A stretch of 54,099 nt of DNA from WHSV01 sp050694055 (lineage in GTDB: Bacteria > Actinomycetota > CADDZG01 > WHSQ01): assembly GCA_050694055.1 (NCBI GenBank), contig JBOGWX010000120.1, forward strand, positions 1 to 54,099, given 5' to 3'. Positions 41,878 to 50,244 of this stretch are shown here, piece by piece. Below the pieces are notes generated by a model. It did not search any database, was not told the origin of the DNA, and saw only the letters and a program-made list of their open reading frames with translations. Position 1 is the first letter of the stretch. Every line of letters starts with the position of its first letter. The translations under genes and the position numbers were made by a program.

Positions 41878-42540
41878 TCACGATGTCCTGCTTGCCGTCG
41901 CGTGGCGCTCGCCGCGCGTCACGGCATGCGCATCCGAGCGAAGAACGAGACCCAGTCGAGTCAACCCTGCCCCGAACACGATGCCTCCGGCCACTCGCAA
42001 GAACCAGGGGGCGGGGCCCAGGGGCGCAACGGGGGCGCTGAACAAGAGCACTCCGGCGACAATCAGCACGGTGTCGACTAACGAAATGAAGTGGGACCGC
42101 CGAAGCGCAACGGCCAAGGCAACATAACCGACCGCGAGGAAGATGTAGGTCACTGTGATCGCGCCGGCGGCCAGTGTGTCGGTGAACATGGGTCCGTCCT
42201 CGGCCACGAACGAGGCTGCATGGTCGGCGATCGCAGGCCACAGAAAAGCGGTGATCATTCCGGTGCCGACGAACATGGCAGTACCTATGAACGCTGCGCC
42301 GAAGGCGAGCTTAGTCACGGTCGAGGCGTGGGCCAGCCACCTCTCGCGCACCTCGAGCAGTCCGAAGAGCGCCAGCAGGGCCCCCACGAAGTGAAAGGTG
42401 TGGGATGGAATCCAGGTGGCGCTGTCAGGTCCGTGAACGCCCGCAAGCTGATCGTAGGGGTGTAGCAGCATGAACAGGGCAAAGGCCACGCCGCTCAGCA
42501 CTAGCGGCATTCCGCCTTGCCCGAGAGCTCGATCAGACAT
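41878..42540 (-). CDS. hypothetical multi-span membrane protein
   Basis: 220 residues with about six hydrophobic segments, for example MPLVLSGVAFALFMLLHPYD, HFVGALLALFGLLEV, LAFGAAFIGTAMFVGTGMI and the C-terminal LRVAGGIVFGAGLTRLGLV. Family not recognised. The ATG at 42540 overlaps the end of the catalase-like gene by eight bases. It is encoded between two haem enzymes and may help membrane delivery of a lipid substrate or quinone; this is inference only. Confidence 0.7.
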   Translation of the reverse strand: MSDRALGQGGMPLVLSGVAFALFMLLHPYDQLAGVHGPDSATWIPSHTFHFVGALLALFGLLEVRERWLAHASTVTKLAFGAAFIGTAMFVGTGMITAFLWPAIADHAASFVAEDGPMFTDTLAAGAITVTYIFLAVGYVALAVALRRSHFISLVDTVLIVAGVLLFSAPVAPLGPAPWFLRVAGGIVFGAGLTRLGLVLRSDAHAVTRGERHATASRTS

Positions 42541-43771
42541 GGCCTCTCCCTTCCAGAGGTAAGTCTTGGGCGATTCGGGCTCGTCCCTCCCGGCTCCCAG
42601 GCTCGGCGGGAAACGTCTCATCACCAGTGGGCTCCAGCCTGCGCGTCCCATTCATCGATTGGCGAAGCTTCGAGAGCTCGAGGTAAAGGGCCTTGCGAGC
42701 GCGGTTCTGGTTACCGAGTGGCCGGTGCGCTGCAAGGGCATGCCACGGGTTGAACGACAGATTGTCGGCAAATGCCAGTTGCTCGGGGGAATCGAACCGC
42801 TGAACGGGCAGTCGAAGCGTGGCCACCGTCACGAAGGGAGAGAGTCGCTCGGGCCATTCGACCGCCGCGTTCTCGATGGGCATGCGATGGGTATCGGTCT
42901 GAATCTGGATCATGAAGTCGAACACGACCTCCGTCGCCTCGAGCGTCCTCGCCATCGCCGCCCGCAGGTAGTCGTCGGGGAAGTCACGGGGAATGCGCGA
43001 TCTCTTCGCCGAACGGGGCCTGATCGAGTAGTGCATCGCCCGGCCCTCGCCCAAGAGGTAGGCAACGCAGCTGTAATACGGAACCTCGAGAGGGCTGGAG
43101 TGCGTCCGTGAGTAGAGTCCCTGCATGATTCCATCGAGCAGGTGGGAGTCCCAGGGGCTCACGAAGTAAAGAATGGGCGTTCCGTCGAGGATGCGCTTTT
43201 GCAGCTTCAGGTTCTCCACGATGTCGGGAGTCGTGAAGGTCGGTGCGCTGATGCCGGTGAAGTCTTGCGTCCTCTTCTCATCGTCGATCAGCTTGTAGCC
43301 GTCGACGCTCATCACCTTGATCCCGATGCTCAAGATCCCGTTGTCCTCGATATCGGGAGGCGCGAGGGGGCCGGGGCCTGCGAAGCGAACCCAGGTGGAA
43401 TAGCCGCGGGGTTCGGCGAAGATGCCCTGCTTCATCTCTTCTGGGATGTCGGCCAGCACCTCGAACGTGCCTCTGACCACTCCGTAGGTCTTGGTGTTGC
43501 CGGCCCTCTGCGCGTGGCCGGGCGAGTACTGCGCGCGAAGAAAGGCCGACATGTGAGCGACGATCTGGTCCGTAATCTCGGCTTCGTTGGGAAGCAGCCT
43601 CTCTTCCGCCAGCTCGAGCTGCTCGTTCATGCGGCGAAGATTGATAAGGGCCTGGACGATCCTCGAGATCGGTTTGCGGAAGATCCGGTCGAACCCGTTG
43701 CGAAAGAGAGGGTCTATACGGCGTTCCGCGTTGATGATCTTCACGAGCAGATCGTTGATCACCTTCTTCAT
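42533..43771 (-). CDS. catalase-like haem protein
   Basis: 412 residues resembling the bacterial catalase-related family rather than true catalase. HAQRAGNTKTYGVVRGTFEV lies where the catalase distal site should be, and the C-terminal FNPWHALAAHRPLGNQNRAR followed by KALY carries the R-x-x-x-Y-type haem ligand region. Relatives with this fold include coral allene oxide synthase, which acts on fatty-acid hydroperoxides. Lying next to a dioxygenase-like gene, a hydroperoxide-converting role is attractive but unproven. The start overlaps the DyP stop as ATGA. Confidence 0.75.
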   Translation of the reverse strand: MKKVINDLLVKIINAERRIDPLFRNGFDRIFRKPISRIVQALINLRRMNEQLELAEERLLPNEAEITDQIVAHMSAFLRAQYSPGHAQRAGNTKTYGVVRGTFEVLADIPEEMKQGIFAEPRGYSTWVRFAGPGPLAPPDIEDNGILSIGIKVMSVDGYKLIDDEKRTQDFTGISAPTFTTPDIVENLKLQKRILDGTPILYFVSPWDSHLLDGIMQGLYSRTHSSPLEVPYYSCVAYLLGEGRAMHYSIRPRSAKRSRIPRDFPDDYLRAAMARTLEATEVVFDFMIQIQTDTHRMPIENAAVEWPERLSPFVTVATLRLPVQRFDSPEQLAFADNLSFNPWHALAAHRPLGNQNRARKALYLELSKLRQSMNGTRRLEPTGDETFPAEPGSREGRARIAQDLPLEGRGHV

Positions 43772-45174
43772 TCGAGGCTCGCCAGATAACGAACTGCCCG
43801 AATCCCTGGGAGGAAAAAGTAGGCTCCGCCTCGCACGTTGACGAAGCTGGGGACACCGGTAACGCGCCGCCTCACCGGCGGGGTTGGGATGGTGAGCGTT
43901 CTTCCCGAAGCTGAGCGCGCCGCCACCACCGGATCAGCGTCGTCATAGAGGCCATCGAATTTCGGGTTGTTGATCCACGTGTGTTGCACGAACTCGAACT
44001 GTCGAGCGAGGTTGCCGTTGAGGCACATGAAATAGAGACCGCGCTCGACACTATCGCTCTCCGCCACCTCGCCGGGGGCAAGGGGCGAGACCCAGCTTCC
44101 GTACTGCCGACCGCGCCGCAGAATTCGGTGTCGCTTGCCGATGTCGATCGACTTGTCGGACCCGGGTTCGGGATCCAGGGAGTCTCTGGGATGGGCCCGT
44201 CGGACGTGCGAGCCGACGGGGCAACGATAGCCGTGTGGATCGAGGTGGTGATAGCCGAAGTCGTTCTCGTCGCTCAGGAGCGGATCGTCTCGATCCGGCG
44301 ATGCGACCAGCGGCGCTCCGCTCGGCCAGCGTCCCATCATCTTGGCGGCGAGCGCGACGCGTGCCTCAGGATCACCGTCGCCGCCCAACGCTTGTGCGGA
44401 GCGATCGACGAAGTCCCAGAAGCCGGGCACGTCCTGCGCGAGCTGCCGGAGCACCAGGTAGCTTCCGTTCTTGCCCAGATCTGCGCGCCCCCTTCCGCCG
44501 GGGTTCACAGGCAGGATGCCGGTGGGATCCGCAGAACGCTCCAGGGACGGGCTATCGGTATAGAACCCATACTCGTTGCGATAACCGAGCACGAACTCCC
44601 CGGCCTTCACGGTGTTCGCGGGGATGGTGGCTTGGTCCAATCCCTCGATGGCGGGCTGCGAGATCCCGTCGTGGAAGCCGAAGTGCTCTCGGTCGGTCAG
44701 CGCGACGGTTTCCAGCGTCGTCACCACGGCAACGCCGGTGAATCCTCTTATGAGTTCGGCGAGCGCGCGGTCGAACTCAGGTTCGTCGCGCGCGTACACC
44801 ATGATGAGCAGGTCGACGGGGGGCGTCGAGGGCCCTCCCCATGCCCAGGTGCTCGGCGCATTCTCCTCGAGGTCGCCCAGCACGCGGCTGCGGTGAGCGC
44901 TCGTCATACCGTCGCGGAACTCGAAGGAGAAGCCTGTGCGCACCTCCCTCGGCACACCGAGCGCGCTCAACCCAGAGGCTGTGAACGCGACGTTGAGGGC
45001 GAGGCGCTCGGGACGTCGATCGGAGGGCGTCAGGGACTCGGCGATGGTGGAGAGACAGCGCCTGGCCGCGCCGGGCTCCTCGATCGATAGCAGGAGGAAG
45101 CCCGCCGACTTGAGGCTTCCGTAGCCGCGGGCGACGATCCCCTGTATGTCATCAAGCTCGAGGTGATCGCTCAC
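43768..45174 (-). CDS. DyP-type haem peroxidase
   Basis: 468 residues. The DyP signature GxxDG is present in FGFHDGISQPA with the catalytic Asp, and SHVRRAHPRDS provides the proximal His. MCLNGNLARQFEFVQHTWIN is typical of the C-terminal half. The length fits the larger DyP classes. No signal peptide is seen. It starts with GTG after GGAGA and lies 22 bases after the preceding gene. DyP enzymes use hydrogen peroxide or other hydroperoxides to oxidise bulky substrates. Confidence 0.88.
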   Translation of the reverse strand: MSDHLELDDIQGIVARGYGSLKSAGFLLLSIEEPGAARRCLSTIAESLTPSDRRPERLALNVAFTASGLSALGVPREVRTGFSFEFRDGMTSAHRSRVLGDLEENAPSTWAWGGPSTPPVDLLIMVYARDEPEFDRALAELIRGFTGVAVVTTLETVALTDREHFGFHDGISQPAIEGLDQATIPANTVKAGEFVLGYRNEYGFYTDSPSLERSADPTGILPVNPGGRGRADLGKNGSYLVLRQLAQDVPGFWDFVDRSAQALGGDGDPEARVALAAKMMGRWPSGAPLVASPDRDDPLLSDENDFGYHHLDPHGYRCPVGSHVRRAHPRDSLDPEPGSDKSIDIGKRHRILRRGRQYGSWVSPLAPGEVAESDSVERGLYFMCLNGNLARQFEFVQHTWINNPKFDGLYDDADPVVAARSASGRTLTIPTPPVRRRVTGVPSFVNVRGGAYFFLPGIRAVRYLASLE

Positions 45175-45196
45175 GACTTGTCTCCGCGCTCTTCGC

Positions 45197-46471
45197 TCAT
45201 AGTCGACGCAGCCATTCCTCGGCCTGCCTCTGGTTCAAAGAGGCATGCAGACCGGCCCTGATGTGCGCGTTGTTCTCGATGTTCTGAGCCGTGAGCCGCG
45301 GATACGCCGAGTACCAGTACTCGGTGGGAAGCTGATGCAGTCGCAGGAAGTTCTTGAATTGCAGCTCGTTCTTGGCACCGCCTCGCACCAACCAGCTCGT
45401 TCTTGGAAATCCCACGCCGTTGCTGAAGACGGCGTTCAGGCCCCACGCAACCTTGTCGATGAAGTCGTCCATATAGCTCTCGAGACTTCCGTCGTAGTTG
45501 CTGGCGAACAACAGGCGCTTCTTATCGTCGAGAAACACCCAGCGTGCGAAGTGGATGGACTTGACACCGGTCAGACTGCCCCGGTTGAAGATGTGGCGGG
45601 TCGCGTAGTTGGCGAGCCAGAGGATCGCAGTGGTTGTCAGCCGGCGCACCGAGCCCGGTTTCATGTAGCCGACGGCGCTGAACTGATTCTGTACAACGTG
45701 GTCCTCGAGCGAAGCGAGCTTCTCTATCAGTCGCTCGTCAGGCTTCTCGTCGGTCGGCTTGTCGCGCAGCTCGTGTAGGCGGATCAACACCGCCCAAAGG
45801 GGCAGCACCAAGAGGGCGACCGGCAGCAGAACCAGCAGCAACAGCGCAACTCCGAAGAGGTGAAAGGTCTCTCCGAGCCTCCACCGAAGTGGGGGCCGTG
45901 GCGGAGGGGACTTGGACCAGCGGAGCCCCTCCTGGCTCTCGACGTAGTCTCGAATGCGAGCATGAACCTCGAGCGCGTCGAGTCGCGAGAAGTCGTTCTC
46001 GGGCCGGTCGAGATACTGTCCGATTGCGTCGCGCAACTCGGCTTCTCGATGCACCTGCTCGGCGGTGCGGCCCACCGTATTGACGTACATGGCAGCCGGT
46101 TGAACCAGGTGACGGCGCAGGAAGGCGATACGGTCGTCGTTGGTAAGAGGTCGTCGGGGCGGGTAGCCCTCGCAGCATTCGAAGATCCGGTCGAGAGCAT
46201 CGGCCCCCACCTCGACGAGTTCACGGAGAAATCCGCTTAACGGCGCGTCGATGTCGCTCATGAACACCAGTCGCCCGGGCAGAGCCTCGCCGTCAAGATC
46301 GTTGGTCTCGTCCAGCACCAGCAGCCGGGCGAAGTGCACCGTCGAGATCTTGCCGAAGATCAACTGGCCGTTGGGGTTATTCGTGCTGAAGGACTCGAGG
46401 ATGTGCCGCGCCTCGTGGAGGCGGCCGCGGCGAACCTCGGCCATGATCGTCACGGCCGTCTGGTGGCTCAT
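45197..46471 (-). CDS. unrecognised membrane-anchored protein with a duplicated domain
   Basis: 424 residues; no family recognised. Two related segments flank a central membrane span (about residues 203-232). The first (about 44-104) contains TVHFARLLVLDE, LVFMSDIDAPL and IFECCEGYP; the second (about 304-356) contains SIHFARWVFLDD, LLFASNYDGSL and VFSNGVGFP. The pattern resembles a ferredoxin-like alpha-beta module as in DyP and related proteins. ATG 46471 is chosen because GGAGG precedes it. A partner of the neighbouring DyP enzyme is plausible. Confidence 0.75.
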   Translation of the reverse strand: MSHQTAVTIMAEVRRGRLHEARHILESFSTNNPNGQLIFGKISTVHFARLLVLDETNDLDGEALPGRLVFMSDIDAPLSGFLRELVEVGADALDRIFECCEGYPPRRPLTNDDRIAFLRRHLVQPAAMYVNTVGRTAEQVHREAELRDAIGQYLDRPENDFSRLDALEVHARIRDYVESQEGLRWSKSPPPRPPLRWRLGETFHLFGVALLLLVLLPVALLVLPLWAVLIRLHELRDKPTDEKPDERLIEKLASLEDHVVQNQFSAVGYMKPGSVRRLTTTAILWLANYATRHIFNRGSLTGVKSIHFARWVFLDDKKRLLFASNYDGSLESYMDDFIDKVAWGLNAVFSNGVGFPRTSWLVRGGAKNELQFKNFLRLHQLPTEYWYSAYPRLTAQNIENNAHIRAGLHASLNQRQAEEWLRRL

Positions 46472-46505
46472 GGCCTCGCCTCCATCCCGTAGCCGGCCAC
46501 CTGGT

Positions 46506-46979
46506 TCACTCCGCAGGAAAGGCAAGCGCGAATCTCAGGATCCTGGATCTCGACCAGAACACTTGCCCCAGATAGACGCCGGGGGCGACCGCGCGGATCT
46601 CGTCTCTGATCCAACGAGCGACGCGCGAGGTCTGTGAGTAGTCGAGCACGATGCACTCACGCTGATCGATCCAGCTCGGATCCCTGTAGACGCGCGCCCT
46701 GATGGCCTGCACCCCAAAGGGCGTCACGATGTTGAGGAGATCTTCGCGCTGCTGGTTGAAGACCTTTCCCCGCCAGGCGATGGCGTAGGCGAATTTCGCA
46801 ACGGCTTGGGCGATTGGTGTTCCGGGGGCGAACAGGACCGTCCCCCTCCCGCGCCCCCTGGGGATCTCACCCGCAGGGCTTTGCGAGAAGAGCTCGTCCA
46901 GGTCGACTTTGGACATCCGAAGGAGCTGCTTGGCGTCGAGCGGCGATCCCTTGGGGGTAGCTTCGAATGATCTCGCCAC
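46506..46979 (-). CDS. unrecognised soluble protein of the haem-enzyme operon
   Basis: 157 residues; family not recognised. A glycine-rich RGRGRGTVLFAPGTP is followed by AYAIAWRGKVFNQQ and by ECIVLDYSQTSRVARWIRDE and APGVYLGQVFW, a pattern suggesting a small beta-barrel. It is the first gene of the minus-strand haem-enzyme run, 35 bases before the duplicated-domain protein. It has no signal peptide. Function unknown. Confidence 0.7.
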   Translation of the reverse strand: MARSFEATPKGSPLDAKQLLRMSKVDLDELFSQSPAGEIPRGRGRGTVLFAPGTPIAQAVAKFAYAIAWRGKVFNQQREDLLNIVTPFGVQAIRARVYRDPSWIDQRECIVLDYSQTSRVARWIRDEIRAVAPGVYLGQVFWSRSRILRFALAFPAE

Positions 46980-47166
46980 GATGACCTCCCGGTCTATCCA
47001 CCTGCCGGACGATGCACGACTCTCGTCACAGGTAACCCCGCAACGCGTCTCAGGGTGTCAGAAAGCTCGAGGGTTGACTGGGCATTCCGCACGAAAAGGC
47101 ATCCTTCCTCCCCACCTTGGCGCGGGCACTTGCGCCGCGCCAGCGCGCGATCAACCTAGGTGCGGT

Positions 47167-47184
47167 CCGTCACCACTCCGTCAC
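47167..47184 (-). promoter_or_regulatory. GTGACGG direct repeat upstream of the haem-enzyme operon
   Basis: On the minus strand this reads GTGACGG-AGTG-GTGACGG: two identical heptamers with an 11-base period. It lies between the 2OG-oxygenase stop and the start at 46979. The same arrangement occurs at 51376-51393. Such 11-base direct repeats are typical of OmpR/PhoB-type response-regulator sites; the regulator is not known. Confidence 0.5.
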
Positions 47185-47218
47185 CGTATCGTCAACGTCG
47201 GGAGGCGCGCAGCGTTCG

Positions 47219-47917
47219 TCAATCGGGAAGAAGGGCCCGGAAGCAAAGCACCGAGATGATCCTGACCTGGTTCTCGGCCACCGGACAGACCCAGTGGGGA
47301 ACCAATCCTCCGAACATGATCGCGGTGTGACCAGGCTGAACCTTGACCACATGAGCGCCCTCCTGCGGGCTGGCGCGCACCGCCGCCAGACGATCGTGGA
47401 TGCGATCCGGGTAGAGTACGAGCGCTCCCCCCTGCCGGCCCGGTGCGGAATCGTGCAACACGGTGATCATGGCCACGTCGCAGGTGTCGACGTCCCGGTG
47501 GAGGTCGAGGAAGTCCCCCGGGCGGGCATAGTAGCTATAGCTGCCGCGATTGCCGCTGGGCACGATCGGCACGCCGCACTGCCCGGACAAGAAGTGGTGC
47601 AGCGAGATCGTTCCGTACAGGGCATCTTGAACGGGGCCGCCCTCTGCGGTGAGCAGTTGCCGGCGGGGGGTCCCACCTCGGCCCTCGTCCTCGTTTACCT
47701 CCCAGCACTGCTGGTCGGAGGCAGCCGGGTACGCGTTGTACGCCTCGTCTAACAGTCCCGCCAAGGTTGCCTGGTCGAGCAAGCCTTCGTAGAGGCCGAA
47801 TCCGCCCCACCGGAGCAGCGGCGACCCGAGCAGAGCCTCGGGGATCGTGTCGCCGGCGTGATCGCGACTTACACGAGCCGGCGAGCTCACGCCACGGGAT
47901 GGCGCGGTCGAGGTCAC
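47219..47917 (-). CDS. 2OG-Fe(II) oxygenase
   Basis: 232 residues with the prolyl-hydroxylase-like jelly-roll pattern. YSYYARPGDFLDLHRDVD carries the HxD iron ligands (about H140, D142), GGALVLYP is the typical core strand, and AIMFGGLVPHWV with NQVRIISVLCFR provides the distal His (about H208) and the 2-oxoglutarate-binding Arg (about R219). It starts with GTG directly after the stop of the propeptide-like gene. Next to a subtilase with a periodic proline tract, protein-prolyl hydroxylation is the most interesting candidate reaction; the substrate is not shown by sequence. Confidence 0.8.
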   Translation of the reverse strand: MTSTAPSRGVSSPARVSRDHAGDTIPEALLGSPLLRWGGFGLYEGLLDQATLAGLLDEAYNAYPAASDQQCWEVNEDEGRGGTPRRQLLTAEGGPVQDALYGTISLHHFLSGQCGVPIVPSGNRGSYSYYARPGDFLDLHRDVDTCDVAMITVLHDSAPGRQGGALVLYPDRIHDRLAAVRASPQEGAHVVKVQPGHTAIMFGGLVPHWVCPVAENQVRIISVLCFRALLPD

Positions 47918-48322
47918 CTAGGATCCGACCTCGCCCGGGCCGAACAGTTGCGCCGGTGGCTCAAAGGTAACGGCGATGAGCCGTTGCGTCAGTTCCCCGG
48001 GCAGCGTGGCGAGTGGGAGCTCCCGCCGTCCTTCGTCGCCGGCGAACGCGCCGTAGCCACCATCCTCGGCGGGGCCGACTCTCGTCCCAAAGAAGCGCTC
48101 GAAGAGGCCGAGCGGGCCGGTAATGGAGAAGCCGATGCCGACGGGTTCACCGATCTCGAAACCCGCTTGTTCGAAGAGCGCGCGCGCCACGGCCAGATCG
48201 TGGGGCGCGGGAACGTAGTCCGCGATGTTGTCCGCGGTGATGACGGAATGACCGCTGAGCTCCCTTCCGGAGCCTGGACGCATGATTACCTGGGCCGTGA
48301 TGCCAGGGTCGCCGGAGCTCAC
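47918..48322 (-). CDS. stand-alone protease-propeptide-like protein
   Basis: 134 residues. HDLAVARALFEQAGFEIGEP, then FSITGPLGLFERFFGTRV and LPGELTQRLIAVTFEPP, follow the pattern of pro-kumamolisin activation domains: a helix, a strand and an aF-T motif, ending in a Leu-Pro segment. The subtilase encoded just upstream has a comparable N-terminal stretch. No protease domain follows here. I infer a separate inhibitor or folding chaperone. The start is GTG 48322; an overlapping 13-residue frame (ATG 48360, TGA over the GTG) may couple its translation to the subtilase. Confidence 0.65.
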   Translation of the reverse strand: MSSGDPGITAQVIMRPGSGRELSGHSVITADNIADYVPAPHDLAVARALFEQAGFEIGEPVGIGFSITGPLGLFERFFGTRVGPAEDGGYGAFAGDEGRRELPLATLPGELTQRLIAVTFEPPAQLFGPGEVGS

Positions 48323-48362
48323 GGTGGGTGGAAGGGCCTGCTCTGCGTCCGAGCGCTCATGG

Positions 48363-50231
48363 TCAGATCAGATCTTCGTTCGAGTCGATGATCATCCGTT
48401 CGATCTCCTGCACTTCTTCCTCGGAGAGCGGAGCCGATTCTATGGGACCCGGACCGGGACCCGGACCCGGGCCAACGGGAGAGATCGGCCGGAACGGAAG
48501 GACAGGCTGTATCGGGGCGAGCGGCTGCAGCGGCAGTAGCGGCTGGACCGGGAACAGCGGCCGGGTTGGAAGCACGGGCTGAATCGGCTGGAACGGGACG
48601 ATGGGCTGAATCGGGAGCGTGGGCTGAATCGGGAACAGCGGCCGGAAGGGGAAGACCGGTTGCAAGGGTTGCAGCGGCCGGATCGGCAGCGAGATGCACC
48701 GAACCCTGGCCAGCAGGACCGCCCTATGAGCATCGACAAGCCCGTCCCCGGTAGCCGTGTCCGGACCGGTGGCCGCGGCAATCCCGAAGCGCGGATGGTT
48801 GGTTCCAGTGGTCACGTCGCGCGCGGACCGCATCAAGACGTCTCTTACCTCGGCCGGCGTGAGGCGCGGGCACGCTTGTTTCACGAGAGCGGCCGCTCCG
48901 GCCAGTTGCGGCGCGGCGGCCGAGGTTCCGCTAAATGCCGCCCAGCCATCGTTGCCGGTGGTCTCGTCGCCGTTCGGGTGGGTGCCCCCAGAAAGGTCCT
49001 GATCGAGCGTATCTCCGGGCTCGACCGGCAGCATGATGTACTGCGCCCCCGGCCGCATCCCCACGAGACCGGAAAGGTCGGGGACCCGCCGGCCGGCGTA
49101 GATGTTGCTCATGAACCCGCTGGAGTAGTCCGAAGCCCTTAGCGAGCCATCGGGGTTCATGAACGTCCCGCCGGCGGAGATGACGTCGGGGTGCTGACCG
49201 GGGAAACCCCAGTGACCGTTACCCGCGGAGAAGATGACGATGATCCCCCCGGCAACGGCGGCGGCGACCGCCGCCGCCAGAGCCTGAGCGGCCGCGCTCA
49301 GGGGCCCTAGCTCGAAGTCGAAGCCCCAGCTATTGGTGATGATGTCGGGACCAAGTCCGACGGCGGCGTTGAAGGCGGCCGTTGAGTTGACCAGGACGGT
49401 GTTGAGGGTGCCGGACAGCATGGCCTTGACGGGAAGCAGCTCAGCATCCGGCGCCACCGCAAAGACGTTGGCGGACTCGCCGGTCCCGTGACCGTGCTCG
49501 TCGGCGAGCGGGTTAATGGTCCCCGGGCCCAGCGTCACGGCGCCGGCACGGTAGCCGCGCGCTTCGAAATAGGGGTGTCGGAACCAGCCGCTGTCGACCA
49601 TGGCCACCCGCACGCCCCGGCCCGTGAAGCCGGCGCGGTGGGCCCTGTCTGCGTTGCACCCGAGCGAGACGTCGCCGGGAACGTCGAGATGCCAGTAGTC
49701 CTTCGTCGGCGCGAAGGGTGACTGCATCAGGTACCGGGGCTCTTCGAGCGCGATGCCTTCCAAGACCTCGTCGAAGCGGGTACCGGCCGTCGGTATGAGA
49801 CCGCTGATATCGGTCGTGGGGCAGTCCAAGAAGGTAGCCGCGTCCTCCCGGCCCCCCTCTTTGAGCGTGGGACGCTCCTCGCTGACCAGCGTCGTCTCGA
49901 AGGCTCGCTCATAGGTATCGCGGCTGCCGGCGATGTTGATTGACAGCGACGTCAACTGAAGCACCTCGAAGCCCGCGTCCTGGAGCAGGTACGCGGCCCG
50001 CTGGATCAGGTCGGGTTCGGAGACGAAGTTGCCCACCGTGGTGGAGTCGGCCGCGGTGCCGGCCTCGAGCATCGAGACTCCACCCAGCGACCTCGTGGAC
50101 GCGATGGCAAAGATTCGGTCGGCCACCCGACCCCTCTTCGAAGTCGCCCTCCGAGAAGCCGGCTTCTTGCGGGAAGCCGGCTTCTTGCGGGAGGTCGACT
50201 TCTTGGGGGATGTTCTCTTCCTGGTTGCCAC
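48363..50231 (-). CDS. S8 subtilase with Lys/Arg-rich N-terminus and periodic proline tail
   Basis: 622 residues from GTG 50231 (AAAGGAG upstream). Order: basic repeats (about 1-34), a propeptide-like part (about 70-175), the protease core with Asp213 (VAMVDSGW), His248 (EHGHGTG), Asn338 (FSAGNGH) and Ser437 (FSGTSAAAP). A tract follows (516-585) with 24 prolines exactly every third residue, then a Gly-Pro run and an acidic end. No signal peptide is visible, so its location is uncertain; export would need another route. It is flanked by glycosyltransferase and 2OG-oxygenase genes. Confidence 0.88.
   Translation of the reverse strand: MATRKRTSPKKSTSRKKPASRKKPASRRATSKRGRVADRIFAIASTRSLGGVSMLEAGTAADSTTVGNFVSEPDLIQRAAYLLQDAGFEVLQLTSLSINIAGSRDTYERAFETTLVSEERPTLKEGGREDAATFLDCPTTDISGLIPTAGTRFDEVLEGIALEEPRYLMQSPFAPTKDYWHLDVPGDVSLGCNADRAHRAGFTGRGVRVAMVDSGWFRHPYFEARGYRAGAVTLGPGTINPLADEHGHGTGESANVFAVAPDAELLPVKAMLSGTLNTVLVNSTAAFNAAVGLGPDIITNSWGFDFELGPLSAAAQALAAAVAAAVAGGIIVIFSAGNGHWGFPGQHPDVISAGGTFMNPDGSLRASDYSSGFMSNIYAGRRVPDLSGLVGMRPGAQYIMLPVEPGDTLDQDLSGGTHPNGDETTGNDGWAAFSGTSAAAPQLAGAAALVKQACPRLTPAEVRDVLMRSARDVTTGTNHPRFGIAAATGPDTATGDGLVDAHRAVLLARVRCISLPIRPLQPLQPVFPFRPLFPIQPTLPIQPIVPFQPIQPVLPTRPLFPVQPLLPLQPLAPIQPVLPFRPISPVGPGPGPGPGPIESAPLSEEEVQEIERMIIDSNEDLI
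48477..48686 (-). repeat. period-3 proline tract of the subtilase
   Basis: Seventy codons with Pro at every third position without exception (24 prolines). The second position is mostly Leu, Ile, Val or Phe and the third mostly Gln, Phe, Arg or Leu. The codons vary, so the regularity is at protein level. Such a tract would form a polyproline II helix with all prolines on a repeating face. Confidence 0.85.
50155..50208 (-). repeat. 18-bp tandem repeat coding the basic N-terminus
   Basis: Two exact copies of an 18-base unit (50155-50172 and 50173-50190) and a third degenerate one (50191-50208) encode RKKPAS, RKKPAS and RKKSTS. The resulting Lys/Arg/Ser/Pro/Ala-rich stretch looks like histone H1-like tails. 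Confidence 0.8.
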
Positions 50232-50244
50232 GTTGTCGCTCCTT

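Noticed and set aside
48477..48686. Regular DNA in the proline tract as a CRISPR or minisatellite
   Set aside because: The unit is only nine bases with varied codons and no spacers. The regularity is in the protein, every third residue Pro.
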